Source of the DNA: Paenibacillus sp. FSL R5-0345
Lineage (GTDB): Bacteria; Bacillota; Bacilli; Paenibacillales; Paenibacillaceae
DNA length: 64,000 nt
Direction of reading: 5' to 3'
Assembly (NCBI RefSeq): GCF_000758585.1
Contig: NZ_CP009281.1
Span: forward strand, 3,224,001-3,288,000
The position numbers and the translations under genes are program-made. The notes beneath the pieces are model-generated. The model saw only the letters and a program-made list of their open reading frames with translations, ran no database searches and was not told the DNA's origin. This document shows, one piece after another, positions 1-7,683 of the stretch. Position 1 is the first letter of the stretch, and each line of letters opens with the position of its first letter.

Positions 1-2
1 CA

Positions 3-1388
3 GCCAGAAAAGCTTCCAAGATTTCGGCGATTGATGCGATCAGACAAACAACCGATGTTAAGCTCTCAGGTAAAGCAGTGAAAACTTCCAAGTTCGTTCG
101 CAAGCTGTTTGGAATCGAAGCAGAAATTGGTTTGAAGAATTTAAAGAGAAATAAACGCAGGTACCAAGCAACCGTGTTCTCACTTGTCATTAGTATTGTT
201 CTGTTTTTATCCGTATCTTCGTTCACTACTAATATGAGAAAGTCGGTAGAACTCTCACAGGATGGTTTGAACTACGATATTCAAGTTTATATGGGGACTG
301 AGGACGCTCAAAAAGTAGATCGGTTGACGAAATCGATATCTGCCTTACCTAATATAACGGAATATAATGTGATCAGGGAACTAAGCTTGAGTTCATGGAT
401 TGATGAAAAAGATATGGCAAAAGAATTGCAAGAGATCGTGGAGAAGGATAGCAGTATTTTAAAGAATGGGAAATATCCTTACTACATTCAGATCCATGCC
501 CTAAATGAACAGAGTTTGAGAACCTATGCAGAATCGGTCGGTGTAAGTTATGAACAATTAACGGATCTCAATCAGATGTCAGCTATTGTGAATGATACCG
601 TCACCTTTGAGGATGAGAGCGCCAAAAAGATTATTGAGACCAAAGCTCTTCATTCGGAAATCGGTCAGAAGCTTGATTTAATTTATACGGATTGGAACAC
701 AGAGAAAGAGACGAAATTACCACCAGTAGAAATTGTCGCATTAACTGATAAACGCCCTATGGGTGTTCATTCAGCACTAGTTGGTGGATTAAACATCATT
801 GTCTCTGAACAAGTCTTTGATCAATTAACAAATGATACGATGAGTAACGATATACAAAGCCGACTAAACCTGAACAGCTCTGATCCATTAGCGACACAAC
901 AGGCCATTGAGGAAATGAAAGAGCGGAATGTCTATGTCCAAAATGTGTTTCAAAATAGACAAAATAGTGAGCAGATGATTATGTTAATGTCTATTTTCAC
1001 CTATGGTTTTATTGCTTTGATTACATTAATATCGATTGCGAATATTTTCAATACGATATCAACTAGCATATCACTTCGTAAAAGAGAGTTTGCGATGTTG
1101 AAGTCTGTAGGGATGACGCCAAACGGTTTTAATAAAATGATTAATTATGAAAGTATCTTCTATGGGATAAAATCACTACTTTTCGGGCTTCCGATTAGCA
1201 TAATCGTGATGTACTTGATCTATAGATCCATGATGAGTAGTTTCTCCTATGGATTCGCACTTCCGTGGATGAGTATCTTGTATGTCATAGTCGCTGTCTT
1301 TATCATCGTTAGCTCAGCTATGCTGTACTCCAGTTCAAAAGTGAAGAAGGAAAATATTATTGATGCTTTAAAACAGGAGAATATATAA
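3..1388 (+). CDS. FtsX-like ABC transporter permease, 5'-truncated by window edge
   Basis: The frame is open to the left edge, so the gene starts outside the window; about 461 codons are visible. A hydrophobic segment (VFSLVISIVLFLSV) is followed by a long extracytoplasmic domain of about 230 residues and then three C-terminal membrane segments. The stretch RKREFAMLKSVGM before the second of these is the usual FtsX/MacB-type signature. The family forms the membrane part of ABC complexes for lipoprotein, peptide-antibiotic or cell-division functions. The cognate ATPase is presumably upstream and cannot be seen, so the substrate is unknown. A BceB-like resistance or sensing permease is one possibility. 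A strong hairpin terminator follows the stop codon, so this is the last gene of its operon. Confidence 0.85.
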   Translation, partial: ARKASKISAIDAIRQTTDVKLSGKAVKTSKFVRKLFGIEAEIGLKNLKRNKRRYQATVFSLVISIVLFLSVSSFTTNMRKSVELSQDGLNYDIQVYMGTEDAQKVDRLTKSISALPNITEYNVIRELSLSSWIDEKDMAKELQEIVEKDSSILKNGKYPYYIQIHALNEQSLRTYAESVGVSYEQLTDLNQMSAIVNDTVTFEDESAKKIIETKALHSEIGQKLDLIYTDWNTEKETKLPPVEIVALTDKRPMGVHSALVGGLNIIVSEQVFDQLTNDTMSNDIQSRLNLNSSDPLATQQAIEEMKERNVYVQNVFQNRQNSEQMIMLMSIFTYGFIALITLISIANIFNTISTSISLRKREFAMLKSVGMTPNGFNKMINYESIFYGIKSLLFGLPISIIVMYLIYRSMMSSFSYGFALPWMSILYVIVAVFIIVSSAMLYSSSKVKKENIIDALKQENI

Positions 1389-1404
1389 AGATTGGCCTTT
1401 CATT

Positions 1405-1427
1405 GCCGCGTTTAACGCGGCTTTTTT
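1405..1427 (+). terminator. Rho-independent terminator after the permease
   Basis: A perfect 7-bp stem (GCCGCGT/ACGCGGC) with a 3-nt loop is followed by six T residues. It lies 16 nt after the permease stop. Confidence 0.9.
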
Positions 1428-1453
1428 GTGTCATATCTGACACGAACGGTATG

Positions 1454-1482
1454 TTATTACATATAAATCCCTATGATATAAT
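1454..1482 (+). promoter_or_regulatory. Extended -10 promoter for hemY
   Basis: TGATATAAT at 1474-1482 is a perfect extended -10 (TGn plus TATAAT at 1477-1482). The -35 region at about 1454-1459 (TTATTA) is weak, as is common with extended -10 promoters. It lies about 50 nt upstream of the chosen hemY start. Confidence 0.6.
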
Positions 1483-1532
1483 GTATTCAATTGAATTTAA
1501 CAGATAATAACTTTAGAGGCAGGTGTCAACGC

Positions 1533-2927
1533 TTGAGAACGGTCGTCGTGATTGGCGGGGGAATTACTGGATTGTCTACCGCTTACTATTTACAGAAATC
1601 TATAGAGCATAACAAGCTAGATGTAAAAATCATTTTGGTTGAAGCCAGCGATAGACTGGGCGGAAAAATCAGAACACTGCGACAGGAAGATTTCATTATG
1701 GAATCAGGTGCAGATTCTATTGTTACTCGCAAAACGAATGTTGCCCCATTAATTGAAGAACTTGGCATGCAAGATGAGGTCGTATATAACGCGACAGGAA
1801 TATCATATATCTATACAGAAGGAAAGCTTAAGCAAATTCCTAAGGATGCAGTCTTTGGCATCCCTCTAAGTATTGAATCGCTTGCTACAACAGATCTGGT
1901 CTCTGCTGAAGGTAAAGTTGAAGCACTTAAAGATTTCTACACTCCGAATGATAAGTTTACGAAAAATGATTCCGTGGGTGAATTTCTAGAAGCTTTCCTA
2001 GGAAAAGAGCTGGTCGAAAAGCAAATATCACCTGTCCTTTCAGGTGTATATTCCGGGAAATTGAGTGAACTTACCATTGCCTCGACCCTTCCTTATTTGA
2101 TTGATTATAAAAATGAATATGGAAGTATTATTCAGGGATTGTCCGCGAATAAGGCTAAATTCCAGGGGAACGGCGATAAGAAGTTTATGTCTTTTAAGGG
2201 TGGCGTATCTGCTCTGATCGATGCCATGGAAGAACAGCTGTCCGATGTAGAGATCATCAAAGGGATTCGTGCCGAGCGCATTGCAAAGGATGGAGAACGG
2301 TACCGTGTAACACTGGCAGATGGACGAATCTTGGACAGCGATTTTGCCGTACTTGGAACAATGCATTCTACTGCACAAGCATTACTTCAAGATGAAGTGC
2401 TGGATGAAGATTTTAATCAGTTGTTTAACAGCTCTATGATTAGTGTGTATCTAGGATTTGATATCCCTGATAGTCAGCTGCCAGCGAACGGTACAGGGTT
2501 TATTACCGCCAACAGTGATGATGTTCTATGTAATGCTTGTACATGGACAAGTCGCAAGTGGGAGCACACATCTGGACAACAACGTCTGCTCGTCAGACTG
2601 TTTTATAAGAGCTCAGGACCGCATTATGAGTCCTTGATTAAGCTCTCAGAAGAGGAATTATTACAGGTGGCGTTGAAAGATATACAGACCAGTCTTGGGA
2701 TTACTGGACAGCCAGTAACCTACGACGTGACCAAATGGCATGATGTTATGCCAAATTACCACATGCGCCATCATGAGATTGTAGTATCCTTAGAGAAGAA
2801 GATTGCAGATCATTATCCTAACGTAATCCTTGCCGGATGCTCTTATTATGGTGTGGGTATTCCAGATTGTATTGCTAATGGAGAGAAGACAGCCAAGCGC
2901 ATTTTGGAGGAACTGACTTCAAATTGA
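1533..2927 (+). CDS. hemY: Protoporphyrinogen/coproporphyrinogen III oxidase
   Basis: A 464-residue FAD-dependent oxidase of late haem synthesis; in Gram-positive bacteria this family oxidises coproporphyrinogen III to coproporphyrin III. The N-terminus carries the dinucleotide-binding motif VVVIGGGITGLSTAYYL, then EASDRLGGKIRT and GADSIVTRK. Near the C-terminus AGCSYYGVGIPDCIANG forms the second half of the FAD site. The TTG start at 1533 is chosen because AGGCAGGTG lies 7 nt upstream and the FAD fold begins directly; an in-frame TTG at 1491 would add 14 unlikely residues and lies within about 10 nt of the -10 element. The gene stands alone: hemE and hemH are not adjacent. Confidence 0.93.
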   Translation: MRTVVVIGGGITGLSTAYYLQKSIEHNKLDVKIILVEASDRLGGKIRTLRQEDFIMESGADSIVTRKTNVAPLIEELGMQDEVVYNATGISYIYTEGKLKQIPKDAVFGIPLSIESLATTDLVSAEGKVEALKDFYTPNDKFTKNDSVGEFLEAFLGKELVEKQISPVLSGVYSGKLSELTIASTLPYLIDYKNEYGSIIQGLSANKAKFQGNGDKKFMSFKGGVSALIDAMEEQLSDVEIIKGIRAERIAKDGERYRVTLADGRILDSDFAVLGTMHSTAQALLQDEVLDEDFNQLFNSSMISVYLGFDIPDSQLPANGTGFITANSDDVLCNACTWTSRKWEHTSGQQRLLVRLFYKSSGPHYESLIKLSEEELLQVALKDIQTSLGITGQPVTYDVTKWHDVMPNYHMRHHEIVVSLEKKIADHYPNVILAGCSYYGVGIPDCIANGEKTAKRILEELTSN

Positions 2928-2948
2928 TGAAAGGGAGGGTGTACAATC

Positions 2949-3014
2949 GTGAAAAGATTAGCGATAAGCTCTATGCAAAGTCTAGACTATAAACAACGGC
3001 GGTTGTTTGTATAG
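2949..3014 (+). CDS. Possible 21-residue small ORF behind hemY
   Basis: A GTG-started frame of 21 codons (begins MKRLAISSM) lies 21 nt after hemY and is preceded by a good ribosome binding site (AAGGGAGGG, about 2930-2940). I do not recognise the product. It may be a true small protein, or the 5' remnant of a gene that once followed hemY and was cut off. Only the ribosome binding site supports it. Confidence 0.25.
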   Translation: MKRLAISSMQSLDYKQRRLFV

Positions 3015-3117
3015 AGCGAATAAAATTTGATTTACCGCCAGTGCATTGTGCATTGTTGTTTTTAGAATAGACTTTGCTACCTTCAAACTCATAAAAAGTT
3101 TAAGGAGCAGAGCGATT

Positions 3118-3384
3118 ATGAAATATGTAAATGCTGATACGATTTTTCCAAAAGAATTATTAGAGGAAATTCAGAAATATATTAACGGTGGTTTAGTGTA
3201 TATCCCAAAGCCTGAAGAAGCACATGTAAAATGGGGCGAGAAGTCAGGGAGCAGAAAATACTTAAGATCTAGAAACATTGAAATCTGTCTAAGGTTTGCT
3301 GTTGGTGCAACGGTTGATCAGCTTTCGGATGAATATTGCCTATCAAGAGACAGTATTAAGAAGATTGTTTACACAAAAAAATAG
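3118..3384 (+). CDS. CD3324-family small helix-turn-helix protein, copy 1
   Basis: An 88-residue protein starting MKYVNADTIFPKELL. This resembles the CD3324 family: an N-terminal part with the signature YIPKPEE..VKWGEKSGSR and a C-terminal helix-turn-helix-like segment (GATVDQLSDEYCLSRDSIKKIV) related to Mor-type activators. DNA binding is inferred from family resemblance. The ATG at 3118 follows AAGGAG (3102-3107); the upstream in-frame ATG at 3046 has no ribosome binding site and is outside the region conserved with its paralog. A second copy at 7684-7950 differs at 10 of 88 positions. A strong terminator follows. Confidence 0.8.
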   Translation: MKYVNADTIFPKELLEEIQKYINGGLVYIPKPEEAHVKWGEKSGSRKYLRSRNIEICLRFAVGATVDQLSDEYCLSRDSIKKIVYTKK

Positions 3385-3391
3385 CTATAAT

Positions 3392-3435
3392 CCTAAAAAT
3401 CCACGTTAGAGGAAGCTCTGACGTGGATTTTTGGG
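3392..3435. terminator. Bidirectional terminator
   Basis: Arms CCTAAAAATCCACGT and ACGTGGATTTTTGGG (one mismatch) flank a 14-nt loop. A/T runs on both sides let it serve copy 1 of the CD3324-family gene and the decayed gene on the opposite strand. Confidence 0.8.
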
Positions 3436-3454
3436 ATTTAATTATCATTCAATC

Positions 3455-4008
3455 TTAAATACCATACTTCTTTCGATATTTATCGATCCCATCTACAAAC
3501 TGTCCTTCATATTTCTCGACTTCATCCATCTCTTTATTTGCTGCTTTAAAAGCAGTGCTGGAAGTTTTTGTTTTGTATAAGGCCTCTTTTAAATAGATTT
3601 CATGTAATACCTTCAATTCTGCAATGGGTGCTTTAATCTTTTTCGTCTCTATTACCAATTTAGTGTAATTAGGGATTATCACATTATTAAATGCTGTATA
3701 GCGTTGTTTTCTATTGTTTCCTGTATCTATTCTGTTCTTTACATATGCCTCAGAGGCAATTTCGTCATATTTAATACTACTTCTGCAGAACCTTCTTGAA
3801 CGCCTGTAACAATATAATCTGAATATCCATCTGATTCAAAGGTAAGTATAGATTCATTAGATACTTCAGGTGTCAATTATGCATATGTAAGACTGGTCAT
3901 TTCAGCTAGTAAGCGAACTTTTATTTTAATCGTTCAACCACTGATCTTGTATTCCATAAAATTCCTGATTTCTTCTGAGTTTACTATAAATTGTTTCTTC
4001 GCAAATAC
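3455..4008 (-). pseudogene. Decayed gene with frameshifts and an internal stop
   Basis: Only the last 75 codons (3455-3682) form an open ATG-started frame, but coding-like sequence continues upstream on the minus strand. It reads into VIIPNYTKLV from RIDTGNNRKQRYTAFNN, then after a one-base loss near 3770 from ESDGYSDYIVTGVQEGSAEVVL, then through an in-frame TAA (3877-3879, consistent with CAA to TAA) to KVRLLAEMTSLTYA, then after another shift near 3925-3932 to YSKLRRNQEFYGIQDQWLND near 4000. I do not recognise the family; the tail is charged and helix-rich. No start codon or ribosome binding site is visible upstream. Decay is well supported; the original function is unknown. Confidence 0.65.
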
Positions 4009-4049
4009 TAACTATTTTTTAAGTTCATTACCTACGAGGTGGAAGATTC

Positions 4050-4655
4050 ATGGCAGACAAAACATACTTAGATTTACGGATACGAAAAACAAGAAAAGCA
4101 ATTCGGAATGCCTTTATAGATTTATTAGCAGAGAAAGAACTGAATAAGATTTCGATCAACGCTATTACGCAAAAGGCTGAAATCAATCGAGCTACATTTT
4201 ATTTACATTACAAAGATATTAATGATTTGATTGATAGTATCTTGGATGACTTATTAGCAGATTTAAAGAAAATACTCATAGATAAATTTGAAGAATCCTA
4301 TAAACCAGGGGATGAACTTACCTCGCTGATTTTATTGCTAGAGCATATTGCAGAGAATTCTCATATGTACAAGGTGTTGCTTGTAACCAAAAACATTCCT
4401 TATTTCACACCAAAATTGATGGATCTTTTATATGAATTGATATTAATAACAACAGAACAACAATCGATTCAAAAAACAGAAGATTTCTTAACCGTAGATA
4501 CTCCTTCTGATATCGCAGCTTGGTATGGAACATCTGCAATCATTGGTACAATTTCCATGTGGCTTGGCAATGATATGCCCTATACCCCTAAATATTTAGC
4601 AGAGCGAATTATACAGTTAAATCCATTTATCCCTGCAAATAATAAAAAGAAATAG
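4050..4655 (+). CDS. TetR/AcrR family transcriptional regulator
   Basis: A 201-residue regulator. The N-terminal helix-turn-helix spans roughly residues 10-58 (RKTRKAIRNAFIDLL then ISINAITQKAEINRATFYLHY, where FYLHYKD is the typical recognition-helix end). The remainder is an all-helical ligand-binding and dimerisation domain with no recognisable ligand signature. The ATG at 4050 follows GAGGTGG. It lies 144 nt upstream of, and on the same strand as, a zinc-type dehydrogenase, so it may regulate that gene and itself. No clear palindromic operator was found in the intervening AT-rich DNA. Confidence 0.85.
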   Translation: MADKTYLDLRIRKTRKAIRNAFIDLLAEKELNKISINAITQKAEINRATFYLHYKDINDLIDSILDDLLADLKKILIDKFEESYKPGDELTSLILLLEHIAENSHMYKVLLVTKNIPYFTPKLMDLLYELILITTEQQSIQKTEDFLTVDTPSDIAAWYGTSAIIGTISMWLGNDMPYTPKYLAERIIQLNPFIPANNKKK

Positions 4656-4799
4656 TGAAACATTTCACTTTTAAAATTTTAATTAACACAAGCTTATTAA
4701 CTGTCGTTTTATTAACGCTTTCAGTTTTATTGTAGATTGCTAAGCTCCACAATAACTACTACCATTTAGTAATAGATAGTAATAAGGAGTGTGTTAAGA

Positions 4800-5816
4800 A
4801 TGATGAAGGTCGGTATTTATCACGGTAAAAATAGTGTGAGGATAGAAGAGCGGCCAATACCTGAAGTAGGGCCAAAAGATGCTTTGGTTCGTATTTTAGC
4901 CGGTGGAATTTGTGGGACAGATATTAATATCGTAAAAGCAGGCTCTGAAATGGGTATCCGTTTCGGTTCGGAATTTGGTCACGAAATGTTCGGTGAGATC
5001 GTCAAGTTTGGTTCTGAAGTGGAAAAGAATTTAAACGTGGGTATGCGTGTAGGTGTGAATCCAATTACTGCAAAACGTGCAGGTCGTCGTTATTCGTTGG
5101 AGGTAGGAGCCTTTTCACAATATGTCTTAATTGAAGATGCAGCACTAAATTATAATCTTTATGAATTTAATGATTCCGTTTCGGCAACAGAGGCTGTATT
5201 AATGGAACCTATGAGTGTGGGCTTTCATGGAGCCTTTAGTGTACAACCCAAACAAGGTGAAAAAATCGTAATTCTCGGAGCGGGTCCTATTGGTTTATCT
5301 GCTGCTGCAGGATTAATAGGGGAAGGCATTAAAGAGGTTTGTGTTGTGGATATTGATCCATGGCGTTTGGATAAAGCCAAAGAATTAGGAGCTTTAACAG
5401 TTAATACGACGACTGAATCATTAGCAGAGGGCTTAATTAAACACTTCGGGGAAGTAAATGTTTACGGCGTTAACATGCCAAACGTAGATGCTTTTGTAGA
5501 CGCAGCGGGTGCTCCGATATTATTTGAACAAGTGATGCAGATTGTAAAGCCACAAGCAAGAATTGCAATCATTGCCGTTTATAAAAATGAAGTACCTATT
5601 AGCCTTGCTCAAGTGATGAGTAAAGAAGTTAACATAGTTGGAGCTAGTGGATACACACATGAAGATATTGTAAAGGTTATTGAACATATTAACGACAAGA
5701 AAACGAATATCTCTACAATGGTGACACAGTCCTTTAAATTAGAGGATATCCAAGCAGCCTTTGACAAAGCCATTGAAGCTATAGAAACCATTAAAGTCAT
5801 CGTAGATTTAACTTGA
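4800..5816 (+). CDS. Zinc-type alcohol/polyol dehydrogenase, MDR superfamily
   Basis: A 338-residue medium-chain dehydrogenase. The catalytic-zinc GroES-like domain shows GGICGTDIN and GSEFGHEMFGEIV, giving the Cys and His-Glu ligands. The Rossmann domain carries VILGAGPIGLSAAAG followed by CVVDID, which suggests NAD(H) preference. The four-Cys structural zinc loop of classical alcohol dehydrogenases is missing or altered: the segment after NPITAKRAGRRYS has no cysteines. The substrate is probably a secondary alcohol, polyol or threonine-like compound, but this cannot be decided. ATG 4800 is preferred because AAGGAG (4784-4789) is 10 nt upstream; the GTG at 4791 sits too close. A TetR gene lies upstream. 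Confidence 0.85.
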   Translation: MMKVGIYHGKNSVRIEERPIPEVGPKDALVRILAGGICGTDINIVKAGSEMGIRFGSEFGHEMFGEIVKFGSEVEKNLNVGMRVGVNPITAKRAGRRYSLEVGAFSQYVLIEDAALNYNLYEFNDSVSATEAVLMEPMSVGFHGAFSVQPKQGEKIVILGAGPIGLSAAAGLIGEGIKEVCVVDIDPWRLDKAKELGALTVNTTTESLAEGLIKHFGEVNVYGVNMPNVDAFVDAAGAPILFEQVMQIVKPQARIAIIAVYKNEVPISLAQVMSKEVNIVGASGYTHEDIVKVIEHINDKKTNISTMVTQSFKLEDIQAAFDKAIEAIETIKVIVDLT

Positions 5817-5847
5817 TTGTTAGACTGAAAAAAGTTCATGTGGGCGT

Positions 5848-5870
5848 AAAAGCTCATATGAGCTTTTTTT
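5848..5870 (+). terminator. Rho-independent terminator after the dehydrogenase
   Basis: The perfect palindrome AAAGCTCATATGAGCTTT runs directly into further T residues. Confidence 0.8.
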
Positions 5871-5993
5871 ATTCTAGATGAATAATGACTTTATATAAAA
5901 TTCAATTCAAATCAAATATGGCATATAACTAGAGTGACGTCGTGATTATACTAAGTACAGAAGTAACAATAATGAAGCAAACGTGGGGGTATG

Positions 5994-6488
5994 ATGGAAA
6001 TTAAACTTGTTCCAGTAACGTTTGAAGATAAAGCGGTACTGTCTAATCTATATCAACTTTACTATTATGATTTCAGTTTATTTACGGATCAAGATGTGAA
6101 TCAGCATGGAGAATTCGAGGTGGATATTGATTATTTTTGGGAAGGGGATCATCGATGGAATCCTTATCTGATCGAGATTTCAGGAAACTTAGCTGGATTT
6201 GTGGTTGTACTTTTTGAAAACTTAGATAAAGACCCAGATCCAACTCATGTGGTCTATGACTTTATGATTTTGCAGAAATACAGAAGAAATGGAATAGGTA
6301 CTGCTGCCGCAATAAAAACACTTGATCTATTTAAAGAAGCCAAATGGAAACTAGCTCAAATGGAAAATAATAAACCTGCTATAGCTTTCTGGCGAAAAGT
6401 GCTTAAGGATTATACAAAAGATAACTACACAGAACGTTATTTAAGTGATCGCCATAAATACATCCAAGCATTCGATGGGAGGGAGTGA
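5994..6488 (+). CDS. GNAT-type acetyltransferase, first of a tandem pair
   Basis: A 164-residue GNAT-fold protein predicted to transfer an acetyl group from acetyl-CoA to an unknown acceptor. The acetyl-CoA loop is QKYRRNGIGTAAA (the R/Q-x-x-G-x-G/A pattern), followed by an aromatic AFWRKVLKDYT motif in the C-terminal helix. It shares the plan NLYxLYxxD, PYLI...AGF, (F)xIL, FWRKxLKxYT with the next gene, so the two arose by duplication. The ATG at 5994 is preferred over 5991 for spacing from GGGGGT. It ends 5 nt before the second gene's start, which implies translational coupling. Confidence 0.82.
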   Translation: MEIKLVPVTFEDKAVLSNLYQLYYYDFSLFTDQDVNQHGEFEVDIDYFWEGDHRWNPYLIEISGNLAGFVVVLFENLDKDPDPTHVVYDFMILQKYRRNGIGTAAAIKTLDLFKEAKWKLAQMENNKPAIAFWRKVLKDYTKDNYTERYLSDRHKYIQAFDGRE

Positions 6489-6493
6489 ATGAA

Positions 6494-7027
6494 ATGAAGA
6501 TCACCGTAACATTAACTGACAGCACAACGAAGTTTATGATTAATAATCTCTACCCACTATACTTACACGATCTATCAGAGATATGGGGGAACCTTCCTAA
6601 TCAATACGGGGTATACGAGGATAATGAAACACAAACGCTGAATGAACAGAATAAAGTCTTCGACATCTGGTGGGAGAAGCCGGGGATTTTATATCCATAT
6701 TTAATAAAGGAGGATGGAATTCCTGCTGGCTTTGCATTAGTAGCCACACCACCTCATACACCACCAGGGTGTGAATTTTATTTAAACGAATTCTGTATCC
6801 TGCGGCCCTTCCGAGGCACGGGAATCGCTGAACATGCGGCTAAGGAGGTTTTTAATCTTCATATTGGAAAATGGGAGCTACAGACGAACCTCACGACTAC
6901 AAATAGGAGAGCCCAGCATTTTTGGAGAAAGACACTAAAAGAATATACTGGTAATAGCTTTCAAGAAGAATGTAAGAAGTCTTTTGATGATGAATTAAAG
7001 ATGATTTTTAATTTTAGTAATGGATAA
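6494..7027 (+). CDS. GNAT-type acetyltransferase, second of a tandem pair
   Basis: A 177-residue paralog of the preceding gene. The acetyl-CoA loop is LRPFRGTGIAEHAA and the C-terminal motif is HFWRKTLKEYTG. The ATG at 6494 is chosen because GGGAGGGA (6478-6485) is 8 nt upstream; a GTG at 6485 overlaps that ribosome binding site. An insertion after residue 35 (VYEDNETQTLNEQ) distinguishes it from its partner. The substrate is unknown. The two proteins could form a heterodimer, but nothing in the sequence shows this. Confidence 0.82.
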   Translation: MKITVTLTDSTTKFMINNLYPLYLHDLSEIWGNLPNQYGVYEDNETQTLNEQNKVFDIWWEKPGILYPYLIKEDGIPAGFALVATPPHTPPGCEFYLNEFCILRPFRGTGIAEHAAKEVFNLHIGKWELQTNLTTTNRRAQHFWRKTLKEYTGNSFQEECKKSFDDELKMIFNFSNG

Positions 7028-7064
7028 AGCTAATCAAATCGAAATGCGGGAATTATTTCTTCTA

Positions 7065-7093
7065 TTGACTTATAGTGGATTAGGGCTTACAAT
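7065..7093 (+). promoter_or_regulatory. Promoter of the T-box/tRNA-Phe unit
   Basis: TTGACT (7065-7070) and TACAAT (7088-7093) are separated by exactly 17 nt. This is a strong vegetative promoter placed just upstream of the T-box leader. Confidence 0.8.
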
Positions 7094-7099
7094 TAGAAA

Positions 7100-7373
7100 A
7101 AATTATATAACAAAACAAATGCTTTGATGGAGAAAAGTAGTTCAATACCTCTTTACAGGGAGGAAACGCCGGAGATTGAGAGCGTTTCTAGAGAAAAGGG
7201 TTGATCGAAGTTCACTCCGGAGCAGTCCCTTGAAACCATTGTTGACAAGTAGAGGTGTACCGGTGTTAACCGTTAAATATTTAAGTGAGAACATTTCTGC
7301 TAGTTGTACAGAATAGTTCTAATTTAGGGTGGTACCGCGGCTCCTCGTCCCTTTTCGGACGAGGGGTCTTTTT
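7100..7373 (+). promoter_or_regulatory. T-box leader, phenylalanine specifier (UUC)
   Basis: The conserved T-box sequence AGGGTGGTACCGCG is at 7326-7339, followed by a terminator hairpin. Upstream, the 3' side of Stem I reads GAAG-TTC-ACTCCGGAGC, placing the specifier codon UUC (Phe) at 7211-7213. The stretch GTACCGGTGTTAACCGTT (about 7257-7274) resembles Stem III of pheS-type leaders. In this family, uncharged tRNA pairs with the specifier and with the T-box bulge and prevents termination. Such leaders normally precede aminoacyl-tRNA synthetase or amino-acid genes. Here the next genes are two tRNA-Phe genes, 35 nt after the terminator, and no pheST is nearby. The start of the transcript is estimated from the promoter. 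Confidence 0.9.
7343..7373 (+). terminator. T-box regulated terminator
   Basis: An 8-bp stem (CCTCGTCC/GGACGAGG) with a 6-nt loop is followed by a T run at 7369-7373. Its 5' arm overlaps the region that would form the T-box antiterminator. Confidence 0.88.
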
Positions 7374-7408
7374 GTTTCCATTTAGAAGAAATAATTGTAT
7401 CCATGTAA

Positions 7409-7481
7409 GGCTCGGTAGCTCAGTCGGTAGAGCATAGGACTGAAAATCCTGGTGTCGGCGGTTCGATCCCGTCCCGAGCCA
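7409..7481 (+). tRNA. tRNA-Phe (GAA), copy 1
   Basis: A 73-nt cloverleaf: acceptor GGCTCGG/CCGAGCC, D-arm GCTC/GAGC, anticodon loop CTGAAAA (anticodon GAA), T-arm GGCGG/CCGTC, discriminator A. The anticodon stem has a T-G pair at its outer end. The 3' CCA is not encoded (the sequence continues TCT), so it must be added enzymatically. It lies 35 nt downstream of the T-box terminator with no convincing promoter of its own. Confidence 0.95.
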
Positions 7482-7499
7482 TCTTAATTTTAATAGCAA

Positions 7500-7572
7500 G
7501 GCTCGGTAGCTCAGTTGGTAGAGCATAGGACTGAAAATCCTAGTGTCGGCGGTTCAATCCCGTCCCGAGCCA
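7500..7572 (+). tRNA. tRNA-Phe (GAA), copy 2
   Basis: A 73-nt cloverleaf nearly identical to copy 1, also without encoded CCA. It differs in the D-loop (GTTGG against GTCGG), restores a T-A pair at the end of the anticodon stem, and has CAATC in the T-loop region against CGATC. The 18 nt after each tRNA are almost the same, so the unit is a 91-bp tandem duplication (7409-7499 and 7500-7590). Confidence 0.95.
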
Positions 7573-7601
7573 TCTTAATTTTGATAGTAAGCTTTCTATA
7601 A

Positions 7602-7643
7602 AAACAGCCTGTCCGACCATTATGGTTAGACAGGTTGTTTGTT
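7602..7643 (+). terminator. Terminator after the tRNA-Phe genes
   Basis: A long stem (AAACAGCCTGTC paired with GACAGGTTGTTT) with an inner ACCAT/ATGGT extension. It closes the T-box/tRNA unit before the next gene. Confidence 0.75.
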
Positions 7644-7683
7644 ATTTCATCTTAATTTGAGAGGTTTAAGGAGAAGATTAATT

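Noticed and set aside
4656..4790. TetR operator upstream of the dehydrogenase
   Set aside because: The region is AT-rich and only weak, chance-level palindromes were seen.
7281..7526. Minus-strand frame of 81 codons
   Set aside because: It is antisense to the T-box terminator and tRNA-Phe genes.
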